DNA of 64,000 bases from an uncultured Alphaproteobacteria bacterium (GTDB taxonomy: Bacteria > Pseudomonadota > Alphaproteobacteria > SP197), in NCBI GenBank assembly GCA_943787175.1, contig CALSLK010000028.1, positions 62,001 to 126,000 of the forward strand, given 5' to 3'. The position numbers and the translations under genes are program-made. Shown piece by piece: positions 17,117 to 25,802 of this stretch. Within the stretch, counting starts at the first letter, position 1. Each line of letters opens with the position of its first letter. The notes below the pieces were generated by a model, which made no database searches, was not told the DNA's origin, and saw nothing but the letters and a program-made list of their open reading frames with translations.

Positions 17117-18298
17117 TCAGTAACGCTTGGGAATGTAGCGTGTGAACCAACTGGCGGTCAGCATGCCCGCGCCGGTGACGACAAAGACGGCAGGCAGGGG
17201 GAAGACCAGAAGGATCACCGAAAAGGCGCTTTGCGGCAAGATGCGCCCGACATCCCTGTAGGTCGTGTAAAGCGACATCATCTCGGCGCGTTCATGGGGT
17301 TTGACTGCCCGCACAAACGGAGAGTTTCCTACGGCATCCAGCCATGATGCGCAGACACAGGCCAGGATCAGCAGGGCAACACCGACGGTTGGCATGTGTG
17401 AAAACGCGGCCATAACCAGCGCGAACGCCCCGGTCGTGACATAGCCAAGTGCCAGAAAGCGCCGCATGCCCATTGTCTCGCCCATGCGGCTCCATAGTGG
17501 GGCGAACATGACGGCTGCAGCACCCATGGAGACGACCAGCCCGGCATCCTCGTCGCTGAAGCCGTTCTCGACGCAATAGATCGGTGCGTAGATGAAGAAG
17601 ATGTTCCACCAGGACGAACGGAAGAGCGCCAACACATAGGCGAGCTTCAAGCGTGGCTGGCGCAGGAAGCGGGGAATGAAGCGCAGAGGGTTGGAGTGCG
17701 CACCGCCCATGGTCTTGCGATCGACGACAAAGCCTTTCGCCAGGGCGTAGATGCAGACCAGCGTGGTCAGCGCGCCCATCAGGAAAAACGGGGACCACAG
17801 GCCGATCCTGTCGGTGATGAACACGCCGAGCCATGGGCCCAACGTGAAGCCTGCGCCCAGGCAAGCCATGCGCACGGCTTCGAAGCGTACAAAGGTCTTG
17901 CGCGGAATACGTTCCATGATCGCGACGTTGATCGCGATATCGATAGCGAAAAATCCGAAGGTGTAGAGGATGGTGCCGAGATAAAGCGCCCAGACCGTCC
18001 GTGACGGCATCATGACCGCTGCGGCGACGATAAAGAGCGTACTGGCAATGCTGACCCAGCGCCGACCAAAGCGGTCGATGAGGGCAGGCACGACGAACGC
18101 GCCGCCAAGACCGATGACACCGGCAACCAGATAGAACTCGCTGACCTTCTGGGCATCGCCCAGGAGGTCGAGGGCGAGCAGGGGAATGACCGTGAACGGA
18201 ATCGCCAGACCCAGAATCAGAACGCCCGACATCACCGCAAACGTCAGCGCAAGCGGAATGTCTTGAACGTTTAGAAGACGGGCAAGGATGGCAGACAC
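17117..18298 (-). CDS. MFS transporter
   Basis: 393-residue major facilitator permease with about 12 hydrophobic segments and cytoplasmic loop motifs IDRFGRRW after segment 2 and WSRMGETMGMRRFLALGY in the second half. Export or uptake of a small metabolite; substrate unknown. It lies 83 bases upstream, in reading sense, of nothing but the convergent PhyH gene, and downstream of the MttB-like gene on the same strand, so hydrolase-MttB-MFS may be one unit. Its 3' end is repeated as a remnant at 15.2 kb. Confidence 0.85.
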   Translation of the reverse strand: MSAILARLLNVQDIPLALTFAVMSGVLILGLAIPFTVIPLLALDLLGDAQKVSEFYLVAGVIGLGGAFVVPALIDRFGRRWVSIASTLFIVAAAVMMPSRTVWALYLGTILYTFGFFAIDIAINVAIMERIPRKTFVRFEAVRMACLGAGFTLGPWLGVFITDRIGLWSPFFLMGALTTLVCIYALAKGFVVDRKTMGGAHSNPLRFIPRFLRQPRLKLAYVLALFRSSWWNIFFIYAPIYCVENGFSDEDAGLVVSMGAAAVMFAPLWSRMGETMGMRRFLALGYVTTGAFALVMAAFSHMPTVGVALLILACVCASWLDAVGNSPFVRAVKPHERAEMMSLYTTYRDVGRILPQSAFSVILLVFPLPAVFVVTGAGMLTASWFTRYIPKRY

Positions 18299-18381
18299 GT
18301 GCTGGCTCCGGCAGGATCACATTACCGGCTGGCAATGCTCGCGTTACCCGACGCCTTGAGGATGCCTGCTGTCAAGCAGGC

Positions 18382-19938
18382 TCAGGCCTGCTGGTTCCAG
18401 ACGGGATCAAGCATGATCGGAAACTGTGCGCGGATAACAGCATCGGTTTCCGGATCGATCTGAACGGGATGATGGGACGCCAATACCTTGCGCGCACGTT
18501 CTCCGGCGCGATCCCACATGTCTTGTGACCCGGCGTCCTTCCAGTCGTCGGGCGATGCACGGTCAGCATAACGGGGATAGATGTATTCGGTCTCCATCAG
18601 CTCCATGGTCTGTTGCGCGCCCAGATAATGGCCGGGGCCCTCGACGGTCTGGGCAACGACATCCACTGAAAGCGTTTCGTCGGTGACTTCGATGCCGCGC
18701 GCGATACGGCGGATCGAACTCAGCATCTCGTCATCCATGATCAGCGCTTCGTGCGAGCAACCCAGCAGGCTTGCCAGCATGCCTGCTGATTCCCAAACAA
18801 AGCCGCCGCCCGAAAGTGCTGCGGTTGCCATGGTTAGGCCCTTCTCGAAACCGGCCTGGTTGTCGGGCACTTTGGAGTCGGTCATGCCCGCACCGCAGCC
18901 CCCGGGAATGCCATAAAACGCCGACATCTGGCCGGCCCCGGCACACAGCAAAGCCTGCTCCCCACCACCGCCGCTGAAGGAGCCGGTGCGTAGATCGGAA
19001 ACAAACAGCCAGTTGCCCATCGCCATGGGGTAGCCCGGGCTGAGCAGATTGATGACACACAGGGAGGCCAGTGATTCAGCGCAGCCCTGTGCCAGTGCCC
19101 CGGCCAGTGCCGCAGGAGAGGTTGCCCCGGCCTGGGGGCCGGTCAGACAATGGATCGGCATGCCGATATCGATGGCGGCACATGCTGCATCCAGGCTGTC
19201 CTGGGCAAAGGTCATCGGCGAGACCACAGTGGTCGCGTGCACGGTACAGAACGGTCGCTTGGCAAACGCGCCGTCGCCGCCTGCAAGAAGATCCAGCATG
19301 GGTAGCGAGGCGGTCACGTTGTTGCCGTCGGCAAAGCTTGTCGCGATGTGTTTTTTCGTTCCCGCAGCACAGGCATAGATCGTGTTGATGTCAAAGGCGA
19401 AGACATCCTCGATATCGGTCGCAACAACCGGGCGCGTGATCCATTGCAGGTTTTCCAGCGTGTCGCAGACCCGCGCGATGTCATAGAGATCGCGCAAAGT
19501 GCTGGGCCGGTATTGGTGCGTGTCGATGTCGAGCATCTTCACGGCAGCGCCGCCGGTGCAGAAGTTCACCGTACCGTTGCGCGCCTCGAAATCGAACTCG
19601 GGCGCGCGCCCATGCACCACATAGCGTTTGGCCGCCTTGTCCAGGAGGTCCTCGACCAGAGTGCGAGGAAACAACAGCCTGCCGCCTGACGAGAGTGTGC
19701 AGCCGCCAGCCAGGGCGGCATCGCGCACACGGTCAGTGGGTGCTGCCATGCCGATCGTCTCCAGCATGGACAGCGCGGCATCGTGCACACGTTGTTCATC
19801 GTGATCGCTGAGAGGGCGGTAGGGCGATGCAAGGCTGCTGCCCTTCACCATGGTCATGGATTGGGCTGAAGCCTTGCGTTGCCTGCGCCGTGCCTCGCGT
19901 CCGCCTAACCGGCCGGTTGGTGTTGACCGTTCATCCAT
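18382..19938 (-). CDS. trimethylamine methyltransferase (MttB) family protein, non-pyrrolysine
   Basis: 518-residue MttB-superfamily protein. The frame is continuous, with no in-frame TAG, so it is not the pyrrolysine type that acts on trimethylamine; characterised non-pyrrolysine relatives move methyl groups from quaternary amines such as glycine betaine to a corrinoid protein. Barrel landmarks include PYRPLSDHDEQRVHDAAL, FPRTLVEDLLDKAAK, GPQAGATSPAALAGALAQG and FSGGGGEQALLCAGAGQMSAFYGIPG. No corrinoid-protein gene is adjacent. Start taken at ATG 19938 (MDERSTPTG), seven bases after the upstream hydrolase stop. Paralogue of the protein at 24.2 kb. Confidence 0.88.
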   Translation of the reverse strand: MDERSTPTGRLGGREARRRQRKASAQSMTMVKGSSLASPYRPLSDHDEQRVHDAALSMLETIGMAAPTDRVRDAALAGGCTLSSGGRLLFPRTLVEDLLDKAAKRYVVHGRAPEFDFEARNGTVNFCTGGAAVKMLDIDTHQYRPSTLRDLYDIARVCDTLENLQWITRPVVATDIEDVFAFDINTIYACAAGTKKHIATSFADGNNVTASLPMLDLLAGGDGAFAKRPFCTVHATTVVSPMTFAQDSLDAACAAIDIGMPIHCLTGPQAGATSPAALAGALAQGCAESLASLCVINLLSPGYPMAMGNWLFVSDLRTGSFSGGGGEQALLCAGAGQMSAFYGIPGGCGAGMTDSKVPDNQAGFEKGLTMATAALSGGGFVWESAGMLASLLGCSHEALIMDDEMLSSIRRIARGIEVTDETLSVDVVAQTVEGPGHYLGAQQTMELMETEYIYPRYADRASPDDWKDAGSQDMWDRAGERARKVLASHHPVQIDPETDAVIRAQFPIMLDPVWNQQA

Positions 19939-19945
19939 GTGCAGG

Positions 19946-20761
19946 TCAGTCAAAACCGGCGATGATTTCGTGGATCTTGTCGGCAACGGCCTCGGGCTTG
20001 TGGCGAAAGAGGGAGCCATGGCCCATGCCTTTCAGCAGATGGAAATGTCCGTCTGCCGCGGCCTCGGCGACTTGTCTGCCGCGCGCAGGTGGCGTCTGCA
20101 TGTCCTGCTCGAACCCTATGACATGGAGCGGGCGCGTTGCGTCAGGCAGGTGCGTGATGCCGGCATATTCGATGCAGGCCTGCCATTGCGCGGCCAGCAT
20201 GTCGCCATCGCGCTCGGCATAGGCTGCCGCCACAACCGGCTTGCACTTTTCCCACAGTTCGTCGTCGCCAAGCACTTCGGACGGATAGAGCAGCAGGGCG
20301 TAGTGAGCGAGTGCAAAGTCGGCGGGCAGTTTGCCACCGGATTCGCGGAAACGGATTTCCGCGCCTTCCCATTCATGAATGAAACCGGCCTTGCTGCCCG
20401 ATGTTCCCATGGCAATGCCAAAGCGGATCAGATCGGGGTGCGACAGGATCATCTCCTGGACAATCAATGCGCCCATGGAGAGGCCCACGATCACCACCGG
20501 CGGCTTGCAGACCTCTCGGATCAGAGCCGCGAGATCATCGGCATAGGTCGCTATGGGCCAGGGCGGCGGCTTGCTGGCGACGGTCTTGCCGGCACCGCGC
20601 GGATCAAAACTGGTGCAGCGGAAACCTGGAAACAGATCGAACTGTTCGGCCCATTCCTCTCCGGTCTGGTCGCCGCCCGGACACCACACAATGTCGGGCC
20701 CGCTGCCCTGCTGGACGTAGTGGAGAGAAACCTCCGGGGTTTCAAACGTGGCATGCTTCAT
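19946..20761 (-). CDS. alpha/beta hydrolase
   Basis: 271-residue alpha/beta hydrolase. Nucleophile elbow VGLSMGAL with Ser95, oxyanion region WCPGGDQTGEEW, strand motif SFDPRGAGKT, and catalytic His in KGMGHGSLF near the end. Acts on an ester, lactone or similar bond; identity unknown. The start at 20761 gives MKHATFETPEVSLHYVQQG, a normal opening. Directly upstream of the MttB-like gene (7 bases), so it may release the methylated substrate or remove a product of that step. Confidence 0.8.
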   Translation of the reverse strand: MKHATFETPEVSLHYVQQGSGPDIVWCPGGDQTGEEWAEQFDLFPGFRCTSFDPRGAGKTVASKPPPWPIATYADDLAALIREVCKPPVVIVGLSMGALIVQEMILSHPDLIRFGIAMGTSGSKAGFIHEWEGAEIRFRESGGKLPADFALAHYALLLYPSEVLGDDELWEKCKPVVAAAYAERDGDMLAAQWQACIEYAGITHLPDATRPLHVIGFEQDMQTPPARGRQVAEAAADGHFHLLKGMGHGSLFRHKPEAVADKIHEIIAGFD

Positions 20762-20813
20762 GACTGGCGCTCCCGATGCGATCGGCAAACGCTAGTCGCA
20801 TATGGCGCGCTTG

Positions 20814-21275
20814 TCAGGCGTCAGATTTCAGCATCAGGTTCAGGCGCGGGCCGACATCCTCGAAACCGTTGCGTTTGTAGAAGGCGACGGTTCGGCTCCA
20901 GGCGTCGGCTGGCGGGGCGCCAACTTCCAGGATCGCCCAGCCCCGGCCCCGGCAATGATCGGCCGCGGCCTCCACCAGCAGCTTGCCCGCATTTCGGGAG
21001 CGCCACTCCGGGCAGACATAAAGCTCGGCAATCTCGCCAAAGGCGCCGGCGGCATAAAGCGCGTAGCAGGTCGACAGGGTCAGGGCGCCGACGACCTCGC
21101 CATCGCCGAAGGCCAGATAGGCGGCGAAGTCGTCGGGGCGCTCCAGAAGCTCTGCAGCGACTGTGCTGGAAACAGGGACTGGTTCGCCGTTTCGCAGTTC
21201 CGTCAGAAGCCTGCCGATCATGTCGGCCACAGCGCCAGCGTGTTCGGGCTTTGCGCGTCGAATCTCAAGGGTCAT
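20814..21275 (-). CDS. GNAT family N-acetyltransferase
   Basis: 153 residues with the acetyl-CoA-binding motif region VCPEWRSRNAGKLLVEAAADH (near residue 95) and the terminal AFYKRNGFEDVG typical of GNAT enzymes. Substrate unknown. First gene of the minus-strand run GNAT-hydrolase-MttB-MFS; divergent from the LysR gene across about 100 bases that contain a palindromic operator candidate. Confidence 0.85.
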   Translation of the reverse strand: MTLEIRRAKPEHAGAVADMIGRLLTELRNGEPVPVSSTVAAELLERPDDFAAYLAFGDGEVVGALTLSTCYALYAAGAFGEIAELYVCPEWRSRNAGKLLVEAAADHCRGRGWAILEVGAPPADAWSRTVAFYKRNGFEDVGPRLNLMLKSDA

Positions 21276-21342
21276 GGCAGGCTCCGGTTTCTATTGAGGC
21301 CTATCGCAACAGGTAACCAAGCCCATATCCAATCAAAAACTG

Positions 21343-21354
21343 ATAGGTTCCTAT
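21343..21354. promoter_or_regulatory. candidate LysR operator and TATAAT box
   Basis: The perfect palindrome ATAGGTTCCTAT overlaps a TATAAT (21352-21357) that suits the LysR gene. Flanks TGAT and ATCA extend the dyad imperfectly. Location in a divergent LysR promoter fits autoregulation plus control of the GNAT-MttB run. Confidence 0.45.
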
Positions 21355-21375
21355 AATCAAAACTTTGGAGGTGTC

Positions 21376-22242
21376 GTGAACCAGATTCATCTCGACCTTG
21401 ATCATCTGCAACTTCTCGATGCCGTCGCACGTACAGGATCGCTGGCGCAGTCGGCCGTGTTGCTGGGCCTGACGCAGCCTGCACTCAGCTACCGTTTGAA
21501 AGAGGCCGAGCGTCGTCTGGGCGTGCCGCTGTTTGTGAAGGCGCAGGGACGCAAGGTGCAGATGACCGCTGCGGCCACGCGCCTGCTGCCGACGGCATCC
21601 ATGGTGCTGCGTGAGGTTGCCAGGGCAGAGGATGACATCCGTCGGCTCTCCGATGGCATCCATTATCTGCTCCGCCTGGGCGTGGAATCACGATCAGGAT
21701 TCCTGTGGCTACCGCAGTTTTTGGCACGGCTGGGGCGGGAACATCCCGAACTCGAAGTTGATCTGGTCTGTGAGCCTTCACGGGCCGGGCTGGAGGCATT
21801 GGTGCGCAGTCAGATCGATCTTGCCGTGATTCTTGCCGGGGAAGTGGAACCGGCCTTCACCGCTCGCGCCCTGTTCGATGATGAACTGGTCGCGATCATG
21901 CCGGCGAATCATGCACTGGCGGAACGGTCCCGGATCGAGGCCGCTGACTTTGCCGATCAGGCGCTCGTTACCGATGAGCCCTGGGGCGATGGTGGTGTTC
22001 ATGCGGCGGCGGTGCTGGTCCCCGCCAGTGTCCGCCCAGCCCAGGCGCAGATCGCGAATAGTCACATCATCATGGCGCCGATCGGGAAAAAAGGATTCCA
22101 GACACGCTGGCAGATCGTCGTGCGGGGCGAGGAAGACGCAGGCTCACCGGCAAGTTTCATGGCCGAGCGCATGTCCTATTGGTGCGAAGGCTCAGTCGCA
22201 TCAACGCTGCCTCTGGTCAGCCCGTCAGTTGTGCCAGCTTGA
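21376..22242 (+). CDS. LysR family transcriptional regulator
   Basis: 288-residue LysR regulator. N-terminal helix-turn-helix (LQLLDAVARTGSLAQSAVLLGLTQPALSYRLKEAE split across residues 9-43), then an effector domain whose start is RLGVESRSGFLWLPQFL. GTG start at 21376 with GGAGGT immediately before. It probably controls the divergent GNAT-hydrolase-MttB-MFS genes; the inducer may be the methylated substrate. Its 3' end overlaps the convergent DMSP lyase gene by 26 bases. Confidence 0.88.
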   Translation: MNQIHLDLDHLQLLDAVARTGSLAQSAVLLGLTQPALSYRLKEAERRLGVPLFVKAQGRKVQMTAAATRLLPTASMVLREVARAEDDIRRLSDGIHYLLRLGVESRSGFLWLPQFLARLGREHPELEVDLVCEPSRAGLEALVRSQIDLAVILAGEVEPAFTARALFDDELVAIMPANHALAERSRIEAADFADQALVTDEPWGDGGVHAAAVLVPASVRPAQAQIANSHIIMAPIGKKGFQTRWQIVVRGEEDAGSPASFMAERMSYWCEGSVASTLPLVSPSVVPA

Positions 22243-22855
22243 TCGGCCCTGGCGAGTGCCACAGGCAGAACGTAAAGAGCGGAGTCTTCTGGGTCGTCAT
22301 CGCATGGGGCAGCCATGACGTGTTGTGTACGGCCTCGCCAGCCGCTCGCAGACGTGGGGTCTCGTCGTCCTGACTCCACAGGGTGTCGCCACCAAAGGGG
22401 AAGTAGATCTCTTCAGCCTCGTGATGATGGCGCGGATAGTGGCGACCGGGGCCGATGATGAAAAATGTCGCGATCACCCGGTCGTGTTCGATCAGGCCTT
22501 CGTAGCCCAGGATGTTGGTGTAGCAGTAGTTCTCCATGTAGGCGTCGCCGAGATTCTCGCGGTAATGCTCGGTGCGGATCCAGCGCAGGTCGGGCTCAAT
22601 CTCGGCAAACGCCGCAGCCAGGGTTTCCATCGGGCCGCCCTTTGCCATCGCCAGTGCAGCTTCGAGATGTCGGTGACCACCCAGGCGGCGCGGCTCGGGA
22701 CGAACCTCCGGCAGCCTGGCCTGGTCGATCTCCGCGGCAACGGTATGGATGGTCTCGGACTGATGTTCCGGCGCGTGCCGTTCCCGGTCAGCCAGGAACG
22801 CCAGCATCTCGCTGCGCAGACGTGCAAACCTGGTCTCGAACGGCTGGTTACTCAT
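22217..22855 (-). CDS. dimethylsulfoniopropionate lyase, cupin type (DddQ/DddL/DddW-like)
   Basis: 212-residue cupin of the DMSP lyase family, which cleaves DMSP to dimethyl sulfide and acrylate. The metal and catalytic pattern H-x-H-x3-E-x-Y is readable in YPRHHHEAEEIYF (His143, His145, Glu149, Tyr151), with the last ligand His184 in WLPHAMTT. The surrounding IIGPGRHYP and LFTFCLWHS also fit the family. The N-terminal 100 residues are helical as in DddQ. It overlaps an upstream peroxiredoxin gene by ATGA, giving a two-gene operon. Which named subfamily it belongs to cannot be settled by eye. Confidence 0.8.
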   Translation of the reverse strand: MSNQPFETRFARLRSEMLAFLADRERHAPEHQSETIHTVAAEIDQARLPEVRPEPRRLGGHRHLEAALAMAKGGPMETLAAAFAEIEPDLRWIRTEHYRENLGDAYMENYCYTNILGYEGLIEHDRVIATFFIIGPGRHYPRHHHEAEEIYFPFGGDTLWSQDDETPRLRAAGEAVHNTSWLPHAMTTQKTPLFTFCLWHSPGPIKLAQLTG

Positions 22856-23499
22856 CCGTCTTGACCTGCCAGTTCGTCCAGCGCGGCGACGATGTCTGCA
22901 GGCTCAGCGCGCTTGCGGAAATCGGGGTCTGCCGAGGCAAAGGCTACCTCGCGCTTGTTGTTGATGATGAAGGTTGCCGGTACCGGCAGTTCCCAACTGT
23001 CGTCCCCGTTGGCAGCTGCAAGGTCCAGGCCGAAGTCGCGGTAGAGCTCACGCGACGGGTCGTCCAACTGGTAAACAATCCCGAACTTGCGCGCGACCGT
23101 GTTGCCGGGATCGCTCAGAACCTCGTAGGACAATGCATCGATCTCTGTCGGGGTGAGCGAATCATCCGGGATTTCCGGCGAGATCGCCACGAGCCTGGCG
23201 CCCCGCGCAGTGATCTCGGGCAAGGCAAGCTGATAGGCCGCAAGTTCCGCACTGCAGTACGGGCACCAGTTGCCGCGATAAAACACGACCACGGCCGGGC
23301 CCTCGATCAGGAGTGCACGCAGGGCCGTTGCGCTGCCATGGGCATCCGACAGGATGAAGTTCGGCGCCTGATCGCCCACCTTCAGTGTGCCGGCTCCTGC
23401 ACCGCCCTCGGCAATGCGGCGGATCATGTCGTTGACGGCATGTGAGGCTTCAGGCGGCATGCCCTGTTCGATGGCGTGAAGCTGGGTTTGCAGGCTCAT
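22852..23499 (-). CDS. peroxiredoxin-like (AhpC/TSA) family protein
   Basis: 215-residue thioredoxin-fold protein. The active region is VVFYRGNWCPYCSAELAAY with Cys79 and Cys82, followed by VAISPE and a long PAPTF-like segment (LPVPATFIIN). It probably reduces peroxides or repairs thiols. ATG 23499 (MSLQTQLHAIEQGMPPEA) matches the usual start; the open frame upstream is out of family. Its stop overlaps the start of the DMSP lyase, so it may protect against oxidative or acrylate stress during DMSP use. Confidence 0.85.
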   Translation of the reverse strand: MSLQTQLHAIEQGMPPEASHAVNDMIRRIAEGGAGAGTLKVGDQAPNFILSDAHGSATALRALLIEGPAVVVFYRGNWCPYCSAELAAYQLALPEITARGARLVAISPEIPDDSLTPTEIDALSYEVLSDPGNTVARKFGIVYQLDDPSRELYRDFGLDLAAANGDDSWELPVPATFIINNKREVAFASADPDFRKRAEPADIVAALDELAGQDG

Positions 23500-23576
23500 G
23501 GGGCACTCACGGGTTGCTTGTGGGGCGTGTTTCCCAATATTGGTGCGGGCATGGCCTCTGACAACGGAAAGAAACG

Positions 23577-24146
23577 ATGAAACAGAACGCACCGCGCTGG
23601 CTGACACCCATGACCGACTATGGCCCGCTTGCGGTGTTTTTTGTCGCTTACCTTACGGCTGGTCTGATGGTGGCGACCGGCGCGTTGATGGTTGCCACGG
23701 TGATTGCCCTGGTCGTTGCCTATGTCGTGGCCCGTCATATTCCCAAGATGGCGCTCTTTACCGCTATTCTGGTTGGCATCTTCGGCGGCCTGACGCTGGT
23801 TTTGCAGGACGAGACCTTCATCAAGATGAAGCCGACCGTGGTGCAGCTGCTCTTTGCGCTTCTGTTGCTGGGTGGCCTTGCTCTGGGCAAATCCCCGCTC
23901 AAGTTCGTCATGGGCAAGGCGTTGGACCTTGATGATGCTGGCTGGCGCATCCTCACTTTGCGGTTTGCCGGCTTCTTTGTCGCTATGGCTGCCCTCAACG
24001 AACTGGTCTGGCGCACCCAATCGCTCGATTTCTGGGTCACCTTCAAGGTCTTTGGTCTGATGGGTCTCACGGTTCTCTTCATTGTCGCGCAGATTCCCTT
24101 CCTCAAACGCCACGCGACACTCGAGGACGAGACTCAATCTGATTGA
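23577..24146 (+). CDS. yciB: inner membrane-spanning protein YciB (septation protein A family)
   Basis: 189-residue integral membrane protein with five to six hydrophobic segments. Family marks are GGLTLVLQDETFIKMKPTV and the following WRTQSLDFWVTFKVFG. YciB/IspZ proteins contribute to envelope synthesis and septation through cell-wall machinery contacts. Start ATG 23577 follows GGAAAG. Divergent from the peroxiredoxin gene. Its stop lies inside an inverted repeat. Confidence 0.9.
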   Translation: MKQNAPRWLTPMTDYGPLAVFFVAYLTAGLMVATGALMVATVIALVVAYVVARHIPKMALFTAILVGIFGGLTLVLQDETFIKMKPTVVQLLFALLLLGGLALGKSPLKFVMGKALDLDDAGWRILTLRFAGFFVAMAALNELVWRTQSLDFWVTFKVFGLMGLTVLFIVAQIPFLKRHATLEDETQSD

Positions 24147-24149
24147 GTC
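24131..24149. repeat. perfect inverted repeat over the yciB stop
   Basis: Arms GACTCAAT and ATTGAGTC around CTG; the yciB stop codon is in the right arm. No T-run follows, so termination is uncertain. Confidence 0.45.
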
Positions 24150-24236
24150 AGGCAGCTAGAAATCGGCATTTGTGGCGGGTAGCCGCGCCACTCTAGAATT
24201 CGTGCAACAATCTGGCTTGACCGTGGGGAGGGTTCC

Positions 24237-25802
24237 ATGGACCAGACGCAGGACACGACCCGGCCGCAACGGCGGGGTCGCAGCGCACGAAAAGCTGAAC
24301 GGGCTGCGCCTTTGGCGGCTGGCGAACGCGCGGTTTGGCCCGGCATGCCGGGAGGGCGCTACCGCCCGCTGAGCGATGCAGACGAGCTGAAAATCCACGA
24401 AGCCGTGATGACCCTGGTTTCAGAGGTCGGTTTCGCCGGCGCCATTCCTCCCATGATCGAGCGAGTCACGGCACAGGGTGGTCATGTCGACGGCAACGGA
24501 CGACTCTGTTTCCCTCGCGCGCTCGTCGAAGATGTTCTGGCGCGCAGCAAGAAGTCGTTTGTTGCCCATGGCCAGACCCGCGAGCACGACCTCGAGATCG
24601 CTGACGGTCGCGTGCACATGGGCTCGGGCGGCGCATCGCCCAACATCGTCGATCTCGAAACCGGCCGTTACCGGGGCGCGACCCTGCAGGATCTTTATGA
24701 CGTCGCGCGTATCGTCGATACCCAGTCGAACATCCACTTCTATGACCGTTCTCTTGTTGCCCGCGACGTCGAAGAGGTTCTGGAATTTGATCTGAACACC
24801 GCCTACGCGATCCTGTCGGGCACTTCCAAACATGTCGGCACCAGCATCACGGTGGCCGAAAATGTCTCTGCTGTGGTTGATCTGTTCGACACGGTTGCCG
24901 GCGGAGAAGGCCAGTATCGAAAACGCCCGTTTGCCATGCTGCTTTCCTGTCATGTCGTGCCACCCATGCGGTTTGCCGAAGAGGCACTCTGGGCGCTCGA
25001 GAAAGCCCTGCCGCTGGGCATGCCGGTGATGCTGGTTTCGGCCGGGCAGGCCGGCGCGACGGCTCCGGCCAAACTTGCGGGAACCGTGGCCCAGGCCATG
25101 GCCGAGGCTCTCGCGGGGCTGATCTACTGCAATCTCATTGATCCCGACGCCACGGTGATCACCGGGCCCAAACCCATCGTCTCGGACCTGCGTACCGGCG
25201 CGATGTGCGGCGGCAGCGGGGAACAGGCGGTGGTTGCTGCGGCCACAACCCAGATGGCGCGCTTCTACGGAATCCCCTGCAGCGTCATGGCGGGCATTTC
25301 CGATTCCAAAATTCCTGATGCGCAATCGGGTTATGAAAAGGGTTACACCATCGCGCTGGCCGCCCAGGCCGGTTGCTCCATGATTACCCAGACCTGCGGC
25401 ATGCAGGCCAGCCTGCTTGGCCTCACCATGGAAGGCTACATCATCGACAACGACATGCTAGGCGCGATCCTGCGCACGGTGCGCGGCATCGAGGTCGACG
25501 ACGAAACGCTCTCGGTCGATGTCATCCGCTCGGTCGTGCTGGGCGAGGGGCATTATCTGGGCGAAACCCAGACGCTTGAGAACATGACGCGTGATTACCT
25601 CTACCCCGTCATCGCCAACCGCTCTTCACCATCCGATTGGGAAGATCAGGGCGCGCTCGACATCCGCGAGCGCGCACGGATCGAAACGCGCCGAATTCTC
25701 GAAAGCCATTTTCCCCGCCACATCAGCGAAGCGACAGATGCTATCCTGCGCGAACGCTTCCCCATCCGATTGCCACGCAACATGATGACGCCAGTGCCAT
25801 GA
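24237..25802 (+). CDS. trimethylamine methyltransferase (MttB) family protein, non-pyrrolysine
   Basis: 521-residue MttB-superfamily protein, second copy in the window. Shared landmarks with the 18.4 kb protein: YRPLSDADELKIHEAVM, FPRALVEDVLARSKKS, AGQAGATAPAKLAGTVAQA and CGGSGEQAVVAAATTQM. No internal TAG, so not pyrrolysine-dependent. Expected chemistry is methyl transfer from a quaternary or methylated amine, but the partner corrinoid protein is not nearby. GGGGAGGG precedes ATG 24237 at ideal distance. First gene of an operon with a DgcA-like flavoprotein (ATGA overlap) and a TPP enzyme. Confidence 0.9.
   Translation: MDQTQDTTRPQRRGRSARKAERAAPLAAGERAVWPGMPGGRYRPLSDADELKIHEAVMTLVSEVGFAGAIPPMIERVTAQGGHVDGNGRLCFPRALVEDVLARSKKSFVAHGQTREHDLEIADGRVHMGSGGASPNIVDLETGRYRGATLQDLYDVARIVDTQSNIHFYDRSLVARDVEEVLEFDLNTAYAILSGTSKHVGTSITVAENVSAVVDLFDTVAGGEGQYRKRPFAMLLSCHVVPPMRFAEEALWALEKALPLGMPVMLVSAGQAGATAPAKLAGTVAQAMAEALAGLIYCNLIDPDATVITGPKPIVSDLRTGAMCGGSGEQAVVAAATTQMARFYGIPCSVMAGISDSKIPDAQSGYEKGYTIALAAQAGCSMITQTCGMQASLLGLTMEGYIIDNDMLGAILRTVRGIEVDDETLSVDVIRSVVLGEGHYLGETQTLENMTRDYLYPVIANRSSPSDWEDQGALDIRERARIETRRILESHFPRHISEATDAILRERFPIRLPRNMMTPVP

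Noticed and set aside
19850-21316. 488-residue plus-strand ORF antisense to the hydrolase and GNAT genes
   Set aside because: Opposes two genes with clear active-site motifs; its translation is Arg-rich without any recognisable domain.
24237-25802. Pyrrolysine-containing MttB
   Set aside because: Neither MttB-like frame contains an in-frame TAG, and no pyl genes are present.
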